A stretch of DNA of 64,000 nucleotides, from NCBI GenBank assembly GCA_016806645.1, contig JACSYO010001999.1, positions 1,058,001 to 1,122,000 on the forward strand. The letters run 5' to 3'. A model generated the notes under the pieces. The model saw only the letters and a list, made by a program, of their open reading frames with translations, was not told where the DNA came from and searched no databases. The stretch is from Ophiodon elongatus. Lineage: Eukaryota > Chordata > Actinopteri > Perciformes > Hexagrammidae. A program made the position numbers and the translations under genes. Positions 39,095 to 49,924 of this stretch are shown here, one piece after another (positions within the stretch are counted from its first letter, which is position 1; each line of letters begins with the position of its first letter).

Positions 39095-39215
39095 CTGCTT
39101 TAAAATAAGTCAACCTTGACTTTGTTTTCACACGGAACATGGGAAGCAGCCTTATGGATAAATGTCCTGTGTTTGTTTGACTCATTCCTCCAACTCAACC
39201 TCCTCCCTACAGAAC
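39095..39215 (+). repeat. Dispersed repeat, short copy of the 2.4-2.9 kb family
   Basis: CTTGACTTTGTTTTCACACGGAACATGGG and TTTGTTTGACTCATTCC match 2671-2732 in order and orientation, with differences. Confidence 0.5.
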
Positions 39216-39839
39216 ATGCACTTCCACACACAAAAAAACCTATTGTGATATGTCAAAAATGTTTGGGGGGAGATTAGGCTGAATATGGGCCGCTGCTTAT
39301 ATTTTCAAGGGTGGCATTATTATGTGCATGGACGCACGCGTCTCCATATACAGAACACAACCTCTCTAATGTTGAAACACACTTTTTTTTTCGTACTATA
39401 AGTTACTGTAGCTGTTGTCTGAAAAGCCGGACAAATAAAAACAACTTAGAGCTGCAGAGGTGACCGCCTTGGGTGACATCGGCCCACGCCGGCTGGCATA
39501 AGGGCTAAGGTAAGGGTTGAGGGCCTGTAGTGGTTGTGGTTAAAGTTGAGGTAATGGTTCGTGGGAATGAATGTAAGTCAATGCAAAGTTTCACGAACAG
39601 ACACAAACAAATGTGTGGGTGGATGTGTGCTTATGTAATTAGGCCTAACATTTCTAGCCAGAGCTCTGGAGGCAGTAATATTCTCATTGGTTGTGTTGCA
39701 CCTCAGTGGGGGAGCCAAGGAATCAAAGTTTCTCAAAGTGCAAATTAGTCAAACTTGCATGGGATAAAAGGAAGTGTGGTCGTAGAGTAAAGAGGAAGAA
39801 ACATCACGGGTGCAGTGTGAAGACTGAACATTATTTATT
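39216..39839. other. Non-coding stretch, no gene recognised
   Basis: No supported feature; short G-rich and T-rich runs only. Confidence 0.5.
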
Positions 39840-40290
39840 AACTTTTTCTTCCCACTACTTCTGTCCTCTACCGCTATCCCACCATCCCGCTCCCTTTATG
39901 CCTCCATCTTACTCACTGCCCTCACTCACACCCTCCTTACTTCCTGCTCCTTTCCACCCTTCTCTCTCCGTTGCCCTCATTACTTCATCTCAGGATTCAC
40001 TTCACTTACTTTTTCTTCACAACTTACTCTTCTAGACTCACCACAATCTATTGTTTTTTTTGTTCGTCCCGTATCGCTCCCACCTCTCTGCCTTCCATCT
40101 CCATCATGCAACCACACCTCCCCCCACCCCATCCCACCCCCCCAGCCTCAGCTCATCCATTCATCTCCACCATAGCTTTTTCTTGAAACCCCCAGTCCAC
40201 TTCTCTCCCCATCCGTGAACCACTTTTGTGCAGCGCACTGATTTCTTTGCCACCAATTTTCCTCACCCACCCAAAAAATCTTTAACTCCC
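39840..40290. repeat. Polypyrimidine tract of about 450 bp
   Basis: The plus strand is dominated by C and T over this span (TTTTTCTTCCCAC..., CCCTCACTCACACCC..., CCCCCACCCC...). It is low-complexity, with a possible triplex- or G-rich-strand structure. It gives spurious serine/proline frames. Confidence 0.75.
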
Positions 40291-41054
40291 TTCTGCTCCT
40301 TATTCATCCCACATTTCTTTCTCCTTTTTCTTTTCACGATCTGGGTCATACGCCCTACACTTTTCTTTTTTTTGTGTGTGTGACAGCAAGGCAGACAGAC
40401 AAGCCATAATAACACAAACAACAAAAAAAGTTCCTATCTTCAAGTTTAATTCACACTTTAAAACACTTTCCATCAATACAAAAGCAGAGCAAACGTGGGA
40501 TTGAGAACCTTGAAAAGAAAATAAAGCCTGATACATTGTTGAAGGCTAAAAGATAAATGAATCTGTAATGAGAAGAGCCTTCGGGCCGACTCAACTGCTC
40601 AAAAACATGATAACGTGTCTGGCCAACACTAGTTTTAGTTCTAGTCCATCTCTGTTCCATGGGGCCATTGGGTTTGAGCCAAACTTTGTTTAGATCCAAC
40701 TGGACACAAAAGAACCCACAAAAGAGTTTGACAACATGAACAACTCGTGCCATTTACAAACCCTAAAATAAACCTTTAGCCTATACATGTCATTAAAAAA
40801 ACTGATTACCTTTGGTTAGTAACACAGTCACAAAAATAGTACTTTACAAAAAAAACATTTTTGGCAGACAAAAAGTTGCATTTTCCTTATGACTTCTCAG
40901 ACTTCAACGCAAAGATATGGGAAAAAAACAACTAAATAAAGTAAGATATCAGGGATTCTTGATCCACTGCTGAGCTGCTTGAGGAACACATACGGTCACG
41001 TTTTGGGCTTGATGGATTTCTAAAGAACATATTCTTTTGATGATGACCTCACTT
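40291..41054. other. Non-coding stretch, no gene recognised
   Basis: AT-rich with A runs. No gene or repeat recognised. Confidence 0.5.
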
Positions 41055-41610
41055 AAAGTTACTGTGAGGACATTCCAACTGGTTATGAAACAGTCTTAAT
41101 TTAACACTGATGCCTCTGTATGATCTACATTAGTAAATTAAACCATCAGCGAGAAGTTATTTCTAAATAGATATTCTTCATGCTTCTCATCCGTGCCACC
41201 GGGTAGAGTTGTGCACAACATCAGATAAAATCATGCAGGTTCACCAAAGATCTCCAGTGGGACTCCGAAAGTGAACAGCCCACCATGGACAGACCCAGAT
41301 CCGTTTTTTTGCCACCGCCTTCTACCTGCAGTCATAGCTCCAGCAGCAGATGGAGAGCTCTGTGCCCCAGGGCAGCGTCTCCGGTGAGGAGCAGAATTTT
41401 GCCTCCCTGCTTCCCGCTGGGAGCCAACACCGACACCACGCTACTGGAGGCCCAGGCCCTGTTGATGGGCCCGCTGAAGGGAAGGGAGGCACAGGAGAAC
41501 TCAGGGCTGCGTGTAACAGACTGTCAGACACCTTAGTGTTTTTCTAAAAGGACTCTGGTACTCGGAAACACTACCTTTTTTGTCTATAAGGGACAGTGAA
41601 ATGCAACAGA
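41055..41610 (-). repeat. Unidentified dispersed repeat, copy A (decayed minus-strand frame)
   Basis: Collinear with 54705-55075 (copy C) over about 360 bp: CATGCAGGTTCACCA, CCACCATGGACAGACCCAGATCC, CCTGCAG, CTGGGAGCC and GGAGGCCCAGG recur in order. Its right end (41485-41600) matches copy B at 46937-47080 (GGGAGGCAC, GGACTCTGGT, CTCGGAAACACTACC). Read on the minus strand, the frame that is open in copy C shows a stop directly after VNLHDFI. This copy is therefore a dead relic. The family is not known to me; it could be an unclassified transposon or scattered retrocopies of a gene's last exon. Confidence 0.65.
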
Positions 41611-42959
41611 AAAATAAATAGTAACAGTATACTATTAGGAACTTTCTTTAGCTATAGCTTTAACTTCCTCTATCTGGTGTGCTGACATAATTATAAACCC
41701 AAGGGCACTTGATTAATGACAGACAGTAAGGCATCAAAAGAAAATCATCTTTATGTTCTGTTTATCAGTTTATCTGAAGCATTCCTTCAGAGAGTTTAAA
41801 GCACAGCATTTCCTTTACATGTGATGTCTGTGCAAACTTCAAAAAGTTCGCCAAGTTTAGAAAAAAGTTGAAATACGTACAGCCTCATACCCTCATGGTG
41901 AAATGAACTGAGCATTTAAGGTTGTCTGACAACAAGGCGCCACAAGCGATGAAAAGTATGTTAATCAGCCTAGGGGGACTTCAGGGTTCACCGGCCGCCG
42001 CCGGTGTTCCTGTCAGCACGGCATTTCACGCTGGCAGGCCTTGATTAGTAGTTCATTTTTAGACACAGAAGCTCAAAACAAAAAAACTTGAAACTGACAG
42101 ACAGAACTGGGAACTTCAGACCTCAGTAGCAGCTTCTTTCATATGGGCAATCACTGAGGCCCATATGCCTGCCCCTGGCGCTGCCTATGCTGAAGAAGGA
42201 CTTGCACTGATCTGCATGTAGCTAAAAAAAAAAAACAAGACAGATTGCCGAAAGATCAGATTGGTGATCTGGCCTGTGATTATTATATATTATTGTGAAC
42301 TAAAACAAAAATAAGGAGTAAAAAAACTATACAATTTAGGAAAAACTAAAACTTAACTGACACGATTGTTTGGTTGAAGTTGAAATTCATTCAGTTTACA
42401 TTTTTTTTATATAATATATCACAACCCCAAAAAAAGAGAGAGCATGAATTTTTGTTGACTCTCGTGACATTGATCCACAAAAATTGAATGGACTTGACAG
42501 TTGCTTCACATCAGACACTAAAGTAGCGCAAAGATTTTACATAAATCGAAATTAAAAACTAGAATAATTTTGCAATAGAGAAGTGCATATGTGGTGTACA
42601 CAAAAGTGTATTTAATCTCATCTGGAGTTTATCCAGAAAGGACAATTCGAACTGTACATGTACTTTTATCATTATTGTCTCTGCCAGGAGGATCATGCGA
42701 TCGGCCCCGGTTAGTGAGTGAGTGTGCACCTCTGTGTCTTTCCATGGCAAATCTCACATTCTCCTGCAGCAAACTGCATACATTTTTGGGTGGCCAGTTA
42801 AGGCTGCATGCTCAAGGACCTATCATGGTTCCAGTGACTTACACTTTCTCAACACGCCTTTTATTGCGTGCTTTATTCTGCCATTGACTGCCTGCTGACT
42901 CCTCACTCACTTAACCGCCTGTGATAATACAGCTGAGTGCATCTCCAATACTCAGTGCC
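41611..42959. other. Non-coding stretch, no gene recognised
   Basis: AT-rich. A GC-rich spot (CACCGGCCGCCGCCGGTGTTCC) at 41989-42010 contains a perfect short palindrome, CCGGCCGCCGCCGG. Otherwise nothing is recognised. Confidence 0.45.
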
Positions 42960-43415
42960 CACAGTGGAGGGGGAAGGGGGGGGGGGATAACAGTTTGTGG
43001 TTTGTTTGGCTAAAAGCTAAGAAGATGGACGGCGTGTTTGGCTAGAAGCTAAATGAACTAACAGTACATGTACAGCTCTGTACATCACGGCCGCTTATAT
43101 TTCTTTGATGATGTGTTTGGCTAACAGCTAACAACGAACAAAGCTATCAGTACACATCGATGTACCACGCCCCAACTTAGCCGCTACGTTGGCAGACAGC
43201 TTGGAGGCTTTATTTTTGTTTTTGGCAAGATTATATGACGAGTCTTAAACAACAACTTTGAACCGATTGTTTGCATATATCGCCGTTAGTTTTTGAGTTT
43301 GAATGAAGTATGTGTTACGACTTCTCACAGCCCATTGGTTTCTAGATGGGGTGTTAGCCAACTGTGGGTAGTAGTCATTCAGTCACACAGCAGTGGTTGT
43401 TGCAAGAACATCTGA
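42960..43415 (+). repeat. Dispersed repeat with an internal tandem duplication
   Basis: 43035-43100 and 43110-43185 are diverged tandem units (GTGTTTGGCTA.. AGCTAA.. ACAGTACA.. CATCACGGCCGC / GTGTTTGGCTA.. AGCTAA.. CAGTACA.. TACCACGCCCC). The right half, 43211-43415, is the paralogue of 27951-28178. Non-coding; the family was not identified. Confidence 0.65.
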
Positions 43416-44539
43416 TCTACACTCTACTGTGCACACTTTTATAGTTCTACATATATTCATATTTTTCTCATAAATATAAAATACATAAATAGAAATAAAT
43501 TGAGGGGTAACATAAGGTGGTAAAACTACAGAAACTAACGCTCCTATTCAAAAACAATAAACTACCTTCAAACCATAATTATTATACAAGTTATAAAGAT
43601 AGATTTGTCATAATATAATAATTTCCATTAAACAAATGGATAATGGGGATCAAAATAAAAGAGAGGTGGATATGGCTTTTGTTACAAGTGTTCATGTGTT
43701 GTGTTCATATGTGTGTAGTGGTGTGTCTGTGTGCATCAAGAGGGTGACAAAAAATAGACGAAGGGAACTTGAGAATTTGGCAAAGACATCACGTTGAAAT
43801 AAATTACTTCAGGAGGCTGAAATGATTTTTCCTTTTCCTATTGTTAATATAACTAAATTGGAAAAGGAAAAAGAAAACAGCCTTTACTTTCCCTTCAAAA
43901 CATTTTCCTTTTGTGTTGACTCTTTGCTTAAATTAGTTTTTTACTATTTAGATGTCACCATCAGTCAGAACTATTCCTTTTCTGTCGCAGCAAAACTTAG
44001 TTTAAAAATTCGTATGCCAACACATATCTCTTTTTCAAGGACATCATAACCACGTAGAACATTTTTATTGTAGATCGTCAACACAACTCGTAGTACCGAG
44101 GCACTGGGAGTACAGAGGTGCAGTGAGGAGGAGGGTGGGACAGATCAATACATTGAGAGAGAGCTAGCCTGATGTTGTCTGTCAATTCAGAAAACTCTTA
44201 ACAAAGAAGTATTCATCCTTGCTCAAGGTTTTAAAACAAGGCTGGCTCTGAAACTTGAACAACTTTTATGAAAAAGCCACACAAATTCATGCCATAAATG
44301 CTTGACTTTGTTCCGCTCAATGATAGCTCTCACACATTACGATGTTTTTTTTGCCAGTATGTGCCTGTGAAATTTGTTTGTGTACAAAATACCTGAAAAA
44401 TAGGAATAGGAGATGTTTGAACTGTGAAAATGTGGCTCAATTGAGGATGGCTGTGTGTTTCAAAGTTTCAAACCTTGATTTTTTTCCTTAAGAAGCAGCT
44501 TCAAACAAGAGTCTACAGCGAAGTTAGCTGCTCAGTAAG
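43416..44539. other. Non-coding stretch, no gene recognised
   Basis: AT-rich DNA with a small inverted repeat around CCTTTTCC...GGAAAAGG (43832-43868). No gene. Confidence 0.45.
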
Positions 44540-45060
44540 GCTGTGTTTAGGCACAACTGTGCTTTGAGCTAAATGCTAATGCTAGCATTGCAACATGTAA
44601 ACACTGGCAATGCAGACATGTTGACGTTTGCGGTTCAGCAGGTATAACGTTTACCATGTTCACCATCTTAGCATGCGAAAATTAGCAAATTAGCCTAATA
44701 AAATGTCTGTTCATCTGAAGCTGATGGGTATGTCATTACTTTCGCAGGTATTTGGTCATCAATTTTGACCTGATGATGGCGTAAGATGAGGGCTCACTAA
44801 AATGAAAATGTATCCTGGGTGGAGCATCAATGCTTGTATCAAGTTCCATGTCAGTCTATCCCATAGTTGTCGAGACGTTTCACTCAAACCCACAGAAGTC
44901 AACCTCATGGTGGCGTTAAAGGAAAAGTCAGAGGTTGAACCACAGTCAGTTAGCTACATCCTCTGGGGACCATGAATGTCTGAAGACAATGTCAAGAGAA
45001 TTGACATTGCCGTCAGCGAGCCGTGCCATATCATGTCTAAAAAAGAGAAATATTATTGTC
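44540..45060 (+). repeat. Old interspersed repeat, fullest copy of its family in the window
   Basis: Starts with GTGCTTTGAGCTAAATGCTAATGCTAGC and continues with AGCAGGTATAACGTTTACCATGTTCACCATCTTAG, TTTTGACCTGATGATGGCG and GTTGTCGAGACGTTTCACTCAAACC, ending near GTGCCATATCATG. Parts recur at 6170-6508 and, inverted, at 16838-16935. It looks like a repeat widespread in teleosts. It has no coding frame and its class is unknown to me. Confidence 0.65.
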
Positions 45061-45812
45061 ATTAATTGGCAGGATAAAATAATTATTAAGTTGGCCAACG
45101 GGAAAGACCACTATTACTGATTTGAAGCCCCTATTAATCAATTTACCCTACACTCTCCAAGACTGGTGCAACATTCTTTCTACCCCTTTGTCCAAATTGG
45201 CGCAATAAATGCTGACGTGGCTCAGACAGTCACAGTGGACACTACACACTACACAGTGTACACACACCTGCAACCAGAAAAGCGTAAGATTTAAACCCAC
45301 GAGCAGCTCTGCACCCTCTGAAAACTTTCTTAGGAAAAAAGCAAAACCTAATATAATTTAGTTTCCATTCAGTCTGTTTGTATTGGCTCAATTATAGATA
45401 TCCCGAGGGAAATATGCAGATGTTGCGCAGGCTGGGAGTGTGTACATTAATGAATAGTTATCAAGAACACTTTGTTAAGAAAATAATTTGAAAATGTATT
45501 GCACGAGAAGTACTTCCTCCTCTCATTTAAAGTAGAAGGTTCCAGCTATGCACAGCGCTCCCCACCACCTTTCCTGATAAGTTTGTTGCTATGCCAACTA
45601 CTAAAGAAAACATTTTAGAATAATCTGTTTTTATTATGGTACTGTACGCTCCATTATGCTGAAAAAGACTGACAGCACATTTTGAAGGCCATATTACTTA
45701 AGGGTGGCTCTCAGTGCAAATCAGTAATGACTTTGTACTCTTAGACACAAACAAACAGTCTCACATATTGCTTGTCTATTTGTGTAAAAAGCACATTTAT
45801 ATTGCATCTATA
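45061..45812. other. Non-coding stretch, no gene recognised
   Basis: No feature is supported here; AT-rich with ordinary composition. Confidence 0.5.
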
Positions 45813-46094
45813 GCCGACCTGGGCATTGTACGGCCCCCGGGCTATACCCGGCCCTTTGGCTGTCGCTGACCAGTCCGTGGGACGTCGATGGGAAATTAGG
45901 AATAAAACGTAAATAAGTGTACGTCATACACATTATACAGCTGCATTGCTTTTGTTTTACGTACGTTAGTATGTTGAGTGTGTGCGAGCAGCAGCGTCAC
46001 TGCAATGTGTTGGCGAACTGAGCTTACGAGAGATGTGAGTTAGCTGTCAGCCCTCAAAAATGTATCAAAAGATTGTAGAGTTTTTAATTAAACA

Positions 46095-46364
46095 TGGACT
46101 TCTAAGTATTTATTTTCTGAAGTCGAAGGTAAAGCCGTGTGCTTAGTTTGTGGAGAACAGGTCGCAGTGTTTAAGGATTACAATGTGAATCGCCACTACG
46201 AGACAAAACATGCAGAGCGACACAACAATGCTCATTTTTGGTTCAGAAGATGTTGTTTCTCTTTGGATCTACCTCCATATATGAACAAACATTCTCACTT
46301 CAGAGCTTCGTTCAAGCCCAACACAGACAAGATTTATCATCTTGAACTGAAAAACAGAAAATGA
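46095..46364 (+). pseudogene. hAT transposase N-terminal fragment (BED-like zinc finger)
   Basis: The frame reads TWTSKYLFSEVEGKAV, then CLVCGEQVAVFKDYNVNRHY and ETKHAERHNN. This is the C-x2-C ... H-x4-H finger at the start of hAT transposases of the Charlie8/GTF2IRD2-like group: Cys-Leu-Val-Cys, then Arg-His-Tyr-Glu-Thr-Lys-His. A TAA stop lies just upstream in the same frame, so no proper start remains. After residue 40 or so the frame leaves the family consensus (HFWFRRCC...) and stops at 46364, far short of a normal transposase of several hundred residues. It would bind the element's own ends in an active copy; here it is a relic within 45814-46932. A short domesticated protein cannot be excluded, but there is no sign of one. 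Confidence 0.7.
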
Positions 46365-46544
46365 GGTAGTTGGATTACAAACAATAGTAATAAAAGTACT
46401 AATTTTGCAGAAACGTGATCCCGGTCAGTATTTTATTATATATGGATATTAAATATGTATTTCTGTTTGGATCATTATTCCTGCTGCAGATGTTTAAGGT
46501 GGAGCTTATTTAACTCTTTTATACACAGTTTTTCAGTTTGGGAA

Positions 46545-46759
46545 GTTAGGATGGGTTTGAAAAATTGTAATGTGCAAAGTAACTCGTAACTAAAGCTGTC
46601 AGACAAATGTAGTGGAGTAAAAAGTACAATATTTCCCTCCGTGATGTAGTGGAGTGGAAGTACAAAGTTGAATAAAATGGAAATACTCAAGTAAACTACC
46701 TTGAATTTGTACTTAAATACAGTACTTAAGTAATTATATTTAGTTACATTCCACCACTG
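46545..46759 (+). repeat. Nested non-autonomous element, AGTACTTAAGTAC family
   Basis: GTAACTAAAGCTGTCAGACAAATGTAGTGGAGTAAAAAGTACAATATTT..., then ACTCAAGTAAACTACC, TACAGTACTTAAGTAATTATATTTAGTTACATTCCACCACTG. The right end (CAGTGGTGGAATGTAACTA on the minus strand) is a terminal sequence I associate with abundant fish DNA-transposon derivatives. Related pieces are at 7950-8034 and 55935-56400. Confidence 0.6.
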
Positions 46760-46936
46760 ATCATGACATTCACTCTTACCACTCGCAGCTTATCAAAACC
46801 ATAAAATGTACTGCTTCTTATGAAGAGGTCGAATAATATTGAGCAGGAATGAGTTCAGTCTATTGGTCCGGCCCTCCACAACAGTCCTTGTTTCTCATGT
46901 GGGCCCTTGGGAAAAATAATTGCCCACCCCTGCACT

Positions 46937-47100
46937 GGAGGAAGGGAGGCACGGGAGAACCAGAACCAGGACTGAGAGGGGCCGACTGTCAGACCCTACT
47001 GCAGTAAAATGAGGGGTTTTCTAAAGGGACTCTGGTGCTCGGAAACACTACCACTTTAGTTCACAGGGACCGCCATAATCAAAACAACAAGTTAATTCTC
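46937..47100 (-). repeat. Unidentified dispersed repeat, copy B (partial)
   Basis: GGAAGGGAGGCACGGGAGAACC, GACTGTCAGACCCTACTGCAG, TTTTCTAAAGGGACTCTGGTGCTCGGAAACACTACCACTTT matches 41480-41590 of copy A. It abuts the right end of the hAT remnant, so the hAT element may have inserted into this repeat. Confidence 0.65.
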
Positions 47101-47275
47101 GTTACTTTCAGTCAAATTTGTAATTCAGGACTTTTACTTGTATGAGAGTAATTTGTGTGTTGTGTATTAGCTGCTGTAGCTTTAATGGAGGAAGTTGGAG
47201 GAAGAAAGATAATTGCATTTGACAACTCAAGTTGGATGCAGTATAGATCTTTTTTATATTACAAATCAAGTCATT

Positions 47276-47731
47276 TTATAACAAACTCTTCCCACACCGC
47301 TCACAGCTGGACAGTTTCTGTCCAGTATGAACGTACTGATCAGTCTTCAAAGTGCCACTTTGCCTGAAACTCTTCCCACACCGCTCACAGGTGAAGTCTT
47401 TCTCTCCAGTATGAACGTACTGATGAGTCTTCAAAGTGCAACTTTGCTTGAAACTCTTCCCACACTTCTCACAGGTGAAGTGTTTCTCTCGAGTATGAAC
47501 GTACTGATAAATCTTCAAAGTGCAACTTTGATTGAAACTCTTCCCACACTGCTCACAGGTGTGAGGCCTTTCTCCAAGGTGCATACGCTGACGACACTTC
47601 GGGCGCTCTGAGGAAGACCGGGCACAGTCGTCTGGTTCCTCCACAGTGTCGGCACGGTGATGTGGATCCACTTGTTCCCACATGAAACTCTCCTCACCTT
47701 CCCCATGAGGTCCGGCTGGATTTGTAGACAT
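47276..47731 (-). pseudogene. Decayed C2H2 zinc-finger gene, terminal exon
   Basis: The minus-strand frame starts at an ATG (47729-47731) directly preceded by AG (47732-47733), a possible splice acceptor, although the upstream tract is A/C-rich rather than pyrimidine-rich. The first part (MSTNPAGPHGEGEE, VDPHHRADTVEEPDDCARSS) is acidic and resembles the leader of the expanded fish poly-zinc-finger proteins. Fingers follow with TGEK-type linkers. Finger 1 (CEQCGKSFNQS...) has Tyr in place of its first His. Finger 2 (CEKCGKSFKQS...) is complete. Finger 3 (CERCGKSFRQS...) has Asp in place of its first His. Finger 4 stops after CERCGKSLL. Only one of four fingers can bind zinc normally, whereas such genes usually have 5-15 intact fingers. 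It could have bound DNA in the nucleus when whole; now it is probably a pseudogene or a gene-conversion fragment. Confidence 0.75.
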
Positions 47732-47854
47732 CTGTTTTTTGTTGTTGTTATGAAGCAAAAATATTTTAGCGAGAGAAAAGATAGAAAGAGTGTAAGAGGA
47801 TATTAACTGGTGGATCTCAGTAATCGTACTCTGTCAATAAATAGCTTTCCGTAT

Positions 47855-48395
47855 TAAAAGACACATATCGTGCTCATGTTCAGGTTCATACTCATATTTT
47901 GGGTCAGTCTATCTACTACAATATCCATGAGCCTCAGCAAAAGAAGAACCAATCAGAGTGATGGCAAATTGAAAACACTTTGGATCAAAACAAAGTTAAA
48001 TCAATTGATATAATGATTCCATATTGTAAAAAGTGAGATCTTTTTTGTTTTTAAGTATGTCTAAGTGCTATATACATGCTGTTCATGAAATATAGGTATT
48101 ATTCATGTATTTAGAAACTTCCTTTCAAGACAGGATCATATATAGATATATAGATATATATATCTAACTTATATATAGATATATATGTGGACCATCTCAC
48201 AGTTTTAAACATTCTAAATGTGTCCCAGTTTGTCAGGAAATAAACAAGGACTCAAGCTGTTGCCTAGCAACATAATTCTGTTGAAATGTGTCAAAACAGA
48301 CAGAGGTTGAATACAGGTAGATTCAGGTAGACGGTATGTGAAAAATAAAGCATGAAAACATGTAAACAGTACTTTGTCTGTTTGCGTCTGTAGAT
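47855..48395. repeat. Interspersed repeat (teleost-type), partial
   Basis: The left end, ATTAAAAGACACATATCGTGCTCATGTTCAGGTTCATACTCATATTTTGGGT, and the right part (GACAGAGGTTGAATACAGGT ... AAAAATAAAGCATGAAAACATGTAAACA, inverted) resemble the two sides of a repeat I associate with many fish genomes. The middle carries an AT-rich palindromic stretch at 48138-48186. Recognised by eye only. Confidence 0.45.
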
Positions 48396-48420
48396 TTATC
48401 CTAAATCCACCAAAAGTTAC

Positions 48421-48542
48421 CATTACATAATGCCTCATCTGCATATTTAAACATAACATTTCAGAAAACTTGTAATACAAAAAATAATCATCTCAATGTC
48501 AGTAATCAACTTGTGAATTTTCATGTTGATATCTATTAGTTT
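48421..48542 (+). repeat. Direct repeat, first copy
   Basis: Matches 48833-48955: ATAATGCCT, GCATATTTAAACATAACATTTC, GAAAACTTGTAATACAAAAAA, ATCAACTTG..CATTTT, GATATCTATTAGTT in the same order. The spacer is about 290 bp. Confidence 0.8.
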
Positions 48543-48832
48543 ATTGTTTTACCCTATTCCCCTGTAGTATCTTCAAAATGTCTGTAATTTAACAAAACAT
48601 CTTTATGCCGTTTTCTCTAAATTAGTTTTTTCTCAGACTCTGATCTAGAAATCTCCACTTCAGTAGCTCTTACATCCACCAAACTTTCCAGTTTCATTCC
48701 TCTCTATATTCTGAAGGTCTCTACAGAGGGGTTTGTTCAGATTAATTCACAGCCTGATTTATACATTTAACTACAAAAAACATGGAGAAAATAGATTTTT
48801 TTAAATGGCTGTTGACAGTATTTTCTGATTTT

Positions 48833-48955
48833 AGATAATGCCTGATTTTGCATATTTAAACATAACATTTCTGAAAACTTGTAATACAAAAAAATAATTG
48901 TCTTAATTTGAGAAATCAACTGGGGACATTTCATGGTGATATCTATTAGTTAAAG
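48833..48955 (+). repeat. Direct repeat, second copy
   Basis: Partner of 48421-48542 at roughly 85% identity by eye. The two copies and spacer probably form one repetitive unit between the zinc-finger relic and its candidate upstream exon. Confidence 0.8.
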
Positions 48956-49579
48956 TTTACCTCTGATGAGGTCATGGCGCTGGATGTCTTTTCTTTTAGA
49001 TGTTTCTCCATTTGTGAGTCAACTGTCATCATGAAATAAAGACAGTAGGACGGAGAAAACGTGAATGAACAAGTGGACATAAGCAAGAAAATTAAGTCTG
49101 ACACGTGCAACTCTGAAAAATATCACACAGGCCTCGTTCCCCTGCCTGTTTAGGTTGTGCATCTTTCAAATAACTGCAGTCTAAGAATTAATAAGCAATG
49201 TCTGAGAAACATTTGTGAAAATTGGTTTAAAAATATAACGTTAGATATTTGACAAGACACTTGTCTTTGACAAGAGTTTTTTACATTTATTTCATCATTA
49301 AAAGTAAAAGAAAGTTTACTGTAAAAATGTATAATGTCTGTACAAAGCAAGTGGGATGTAGATGTTTGTTTAAGTTTGTTATCAATAAAGTAGTAAACTA
49401 GATAAATCCAATTATTATATATAGAATAAGTAACACCAGCTAAGCTCGTCCTGCTAAAAGTTAACTAATAAATGCCAGTTACAATTTACAGAACAAACGT
49501 ACGAATCAGCTGATTTCTATAGTTATCCTAAATGTTCTATCAGAGTAACACTAATGACTGAAGCTGCATAAAAACTCAC

Positions 49580-49671
49580 CAGTTCGTACCGTTTCTTTTT
49601 GTGTTGGTTGAAGTTCAACCTGCAGGTCTCTTATCCTCTCTGAGCTCAGAGTTGCGCTGCTGGTTTGCACT
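49580..49671 (-). other. Candidate upstream exon of the zinc-finger relic
   Basis: On the minus strand the segment runs from after a CAG (acceptor-like) to CGAACTG followed by GTGAGTTTTT, a very good 5' splice donor (donor GT at 49578-49579). It is open in one frame (QTSSATLSSERIRDLQVELQ...). It lies about 1.8 kb upstream of the terminal zinc-finger exon on the same strand, a usual layout for fish zinc-finger genes with a short non-finger exon. The frame across the junction was not verified and no promoter was seen. Confidence 0.3.
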
Positions 49672-49924
49672 GTAACCGCTACTGAAGCCAATTTAGAATA
49701 ACAATACAATTTAATATTTGTTTACATTTTTCAAAAATAAACAAACACCAAACCATGAAGCAGCCTATGCACGGAGGTGTAACTGCACAACAAAGAAAAT
49801 AAATAAAAATAAGTTGTTAAGGTCTTTGTTGTGAATGTGAATCATCCTTCAGTTGCTACCAAATAAACAAACATTTGCATCAACATACCCCACCAACTCT
49901 TTTATAAATGAGCAACACACAGAC

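Larger units (their letters stand above)
45814..46932 (+). mobile_element. hAT-type DNA transposon remnant
   Basis: The right end reads, on the minus strand, CAGGGGTGGGCAATTATTTTTCC, a typical hAT terminal sequence of the Charlie-like group. The left end, CCGACCTGGGCATTGTACGGCC, is a diverged inverted partner (8 of 13 terminal bases match). Between them lies a piece coding for a transposase N-terminal zinc finger (46095-46223) and a nested AGTACTTAAGTAC-type repeat (46545-46759). The 8-bp flanks (45806-45813 and 46933-46940) do not match, so either the ends are eroded or the left border is misplaced. About 1.1 kb remains, so most of the transposase is gone. Confidence 0.6.

Noticed and set aside
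48421..48955. CRISPR-like or LTR pair
   Set aside because: Only two diverged copies with an unrelated spacer and no TG...CA ends. The window is eukaryotic.
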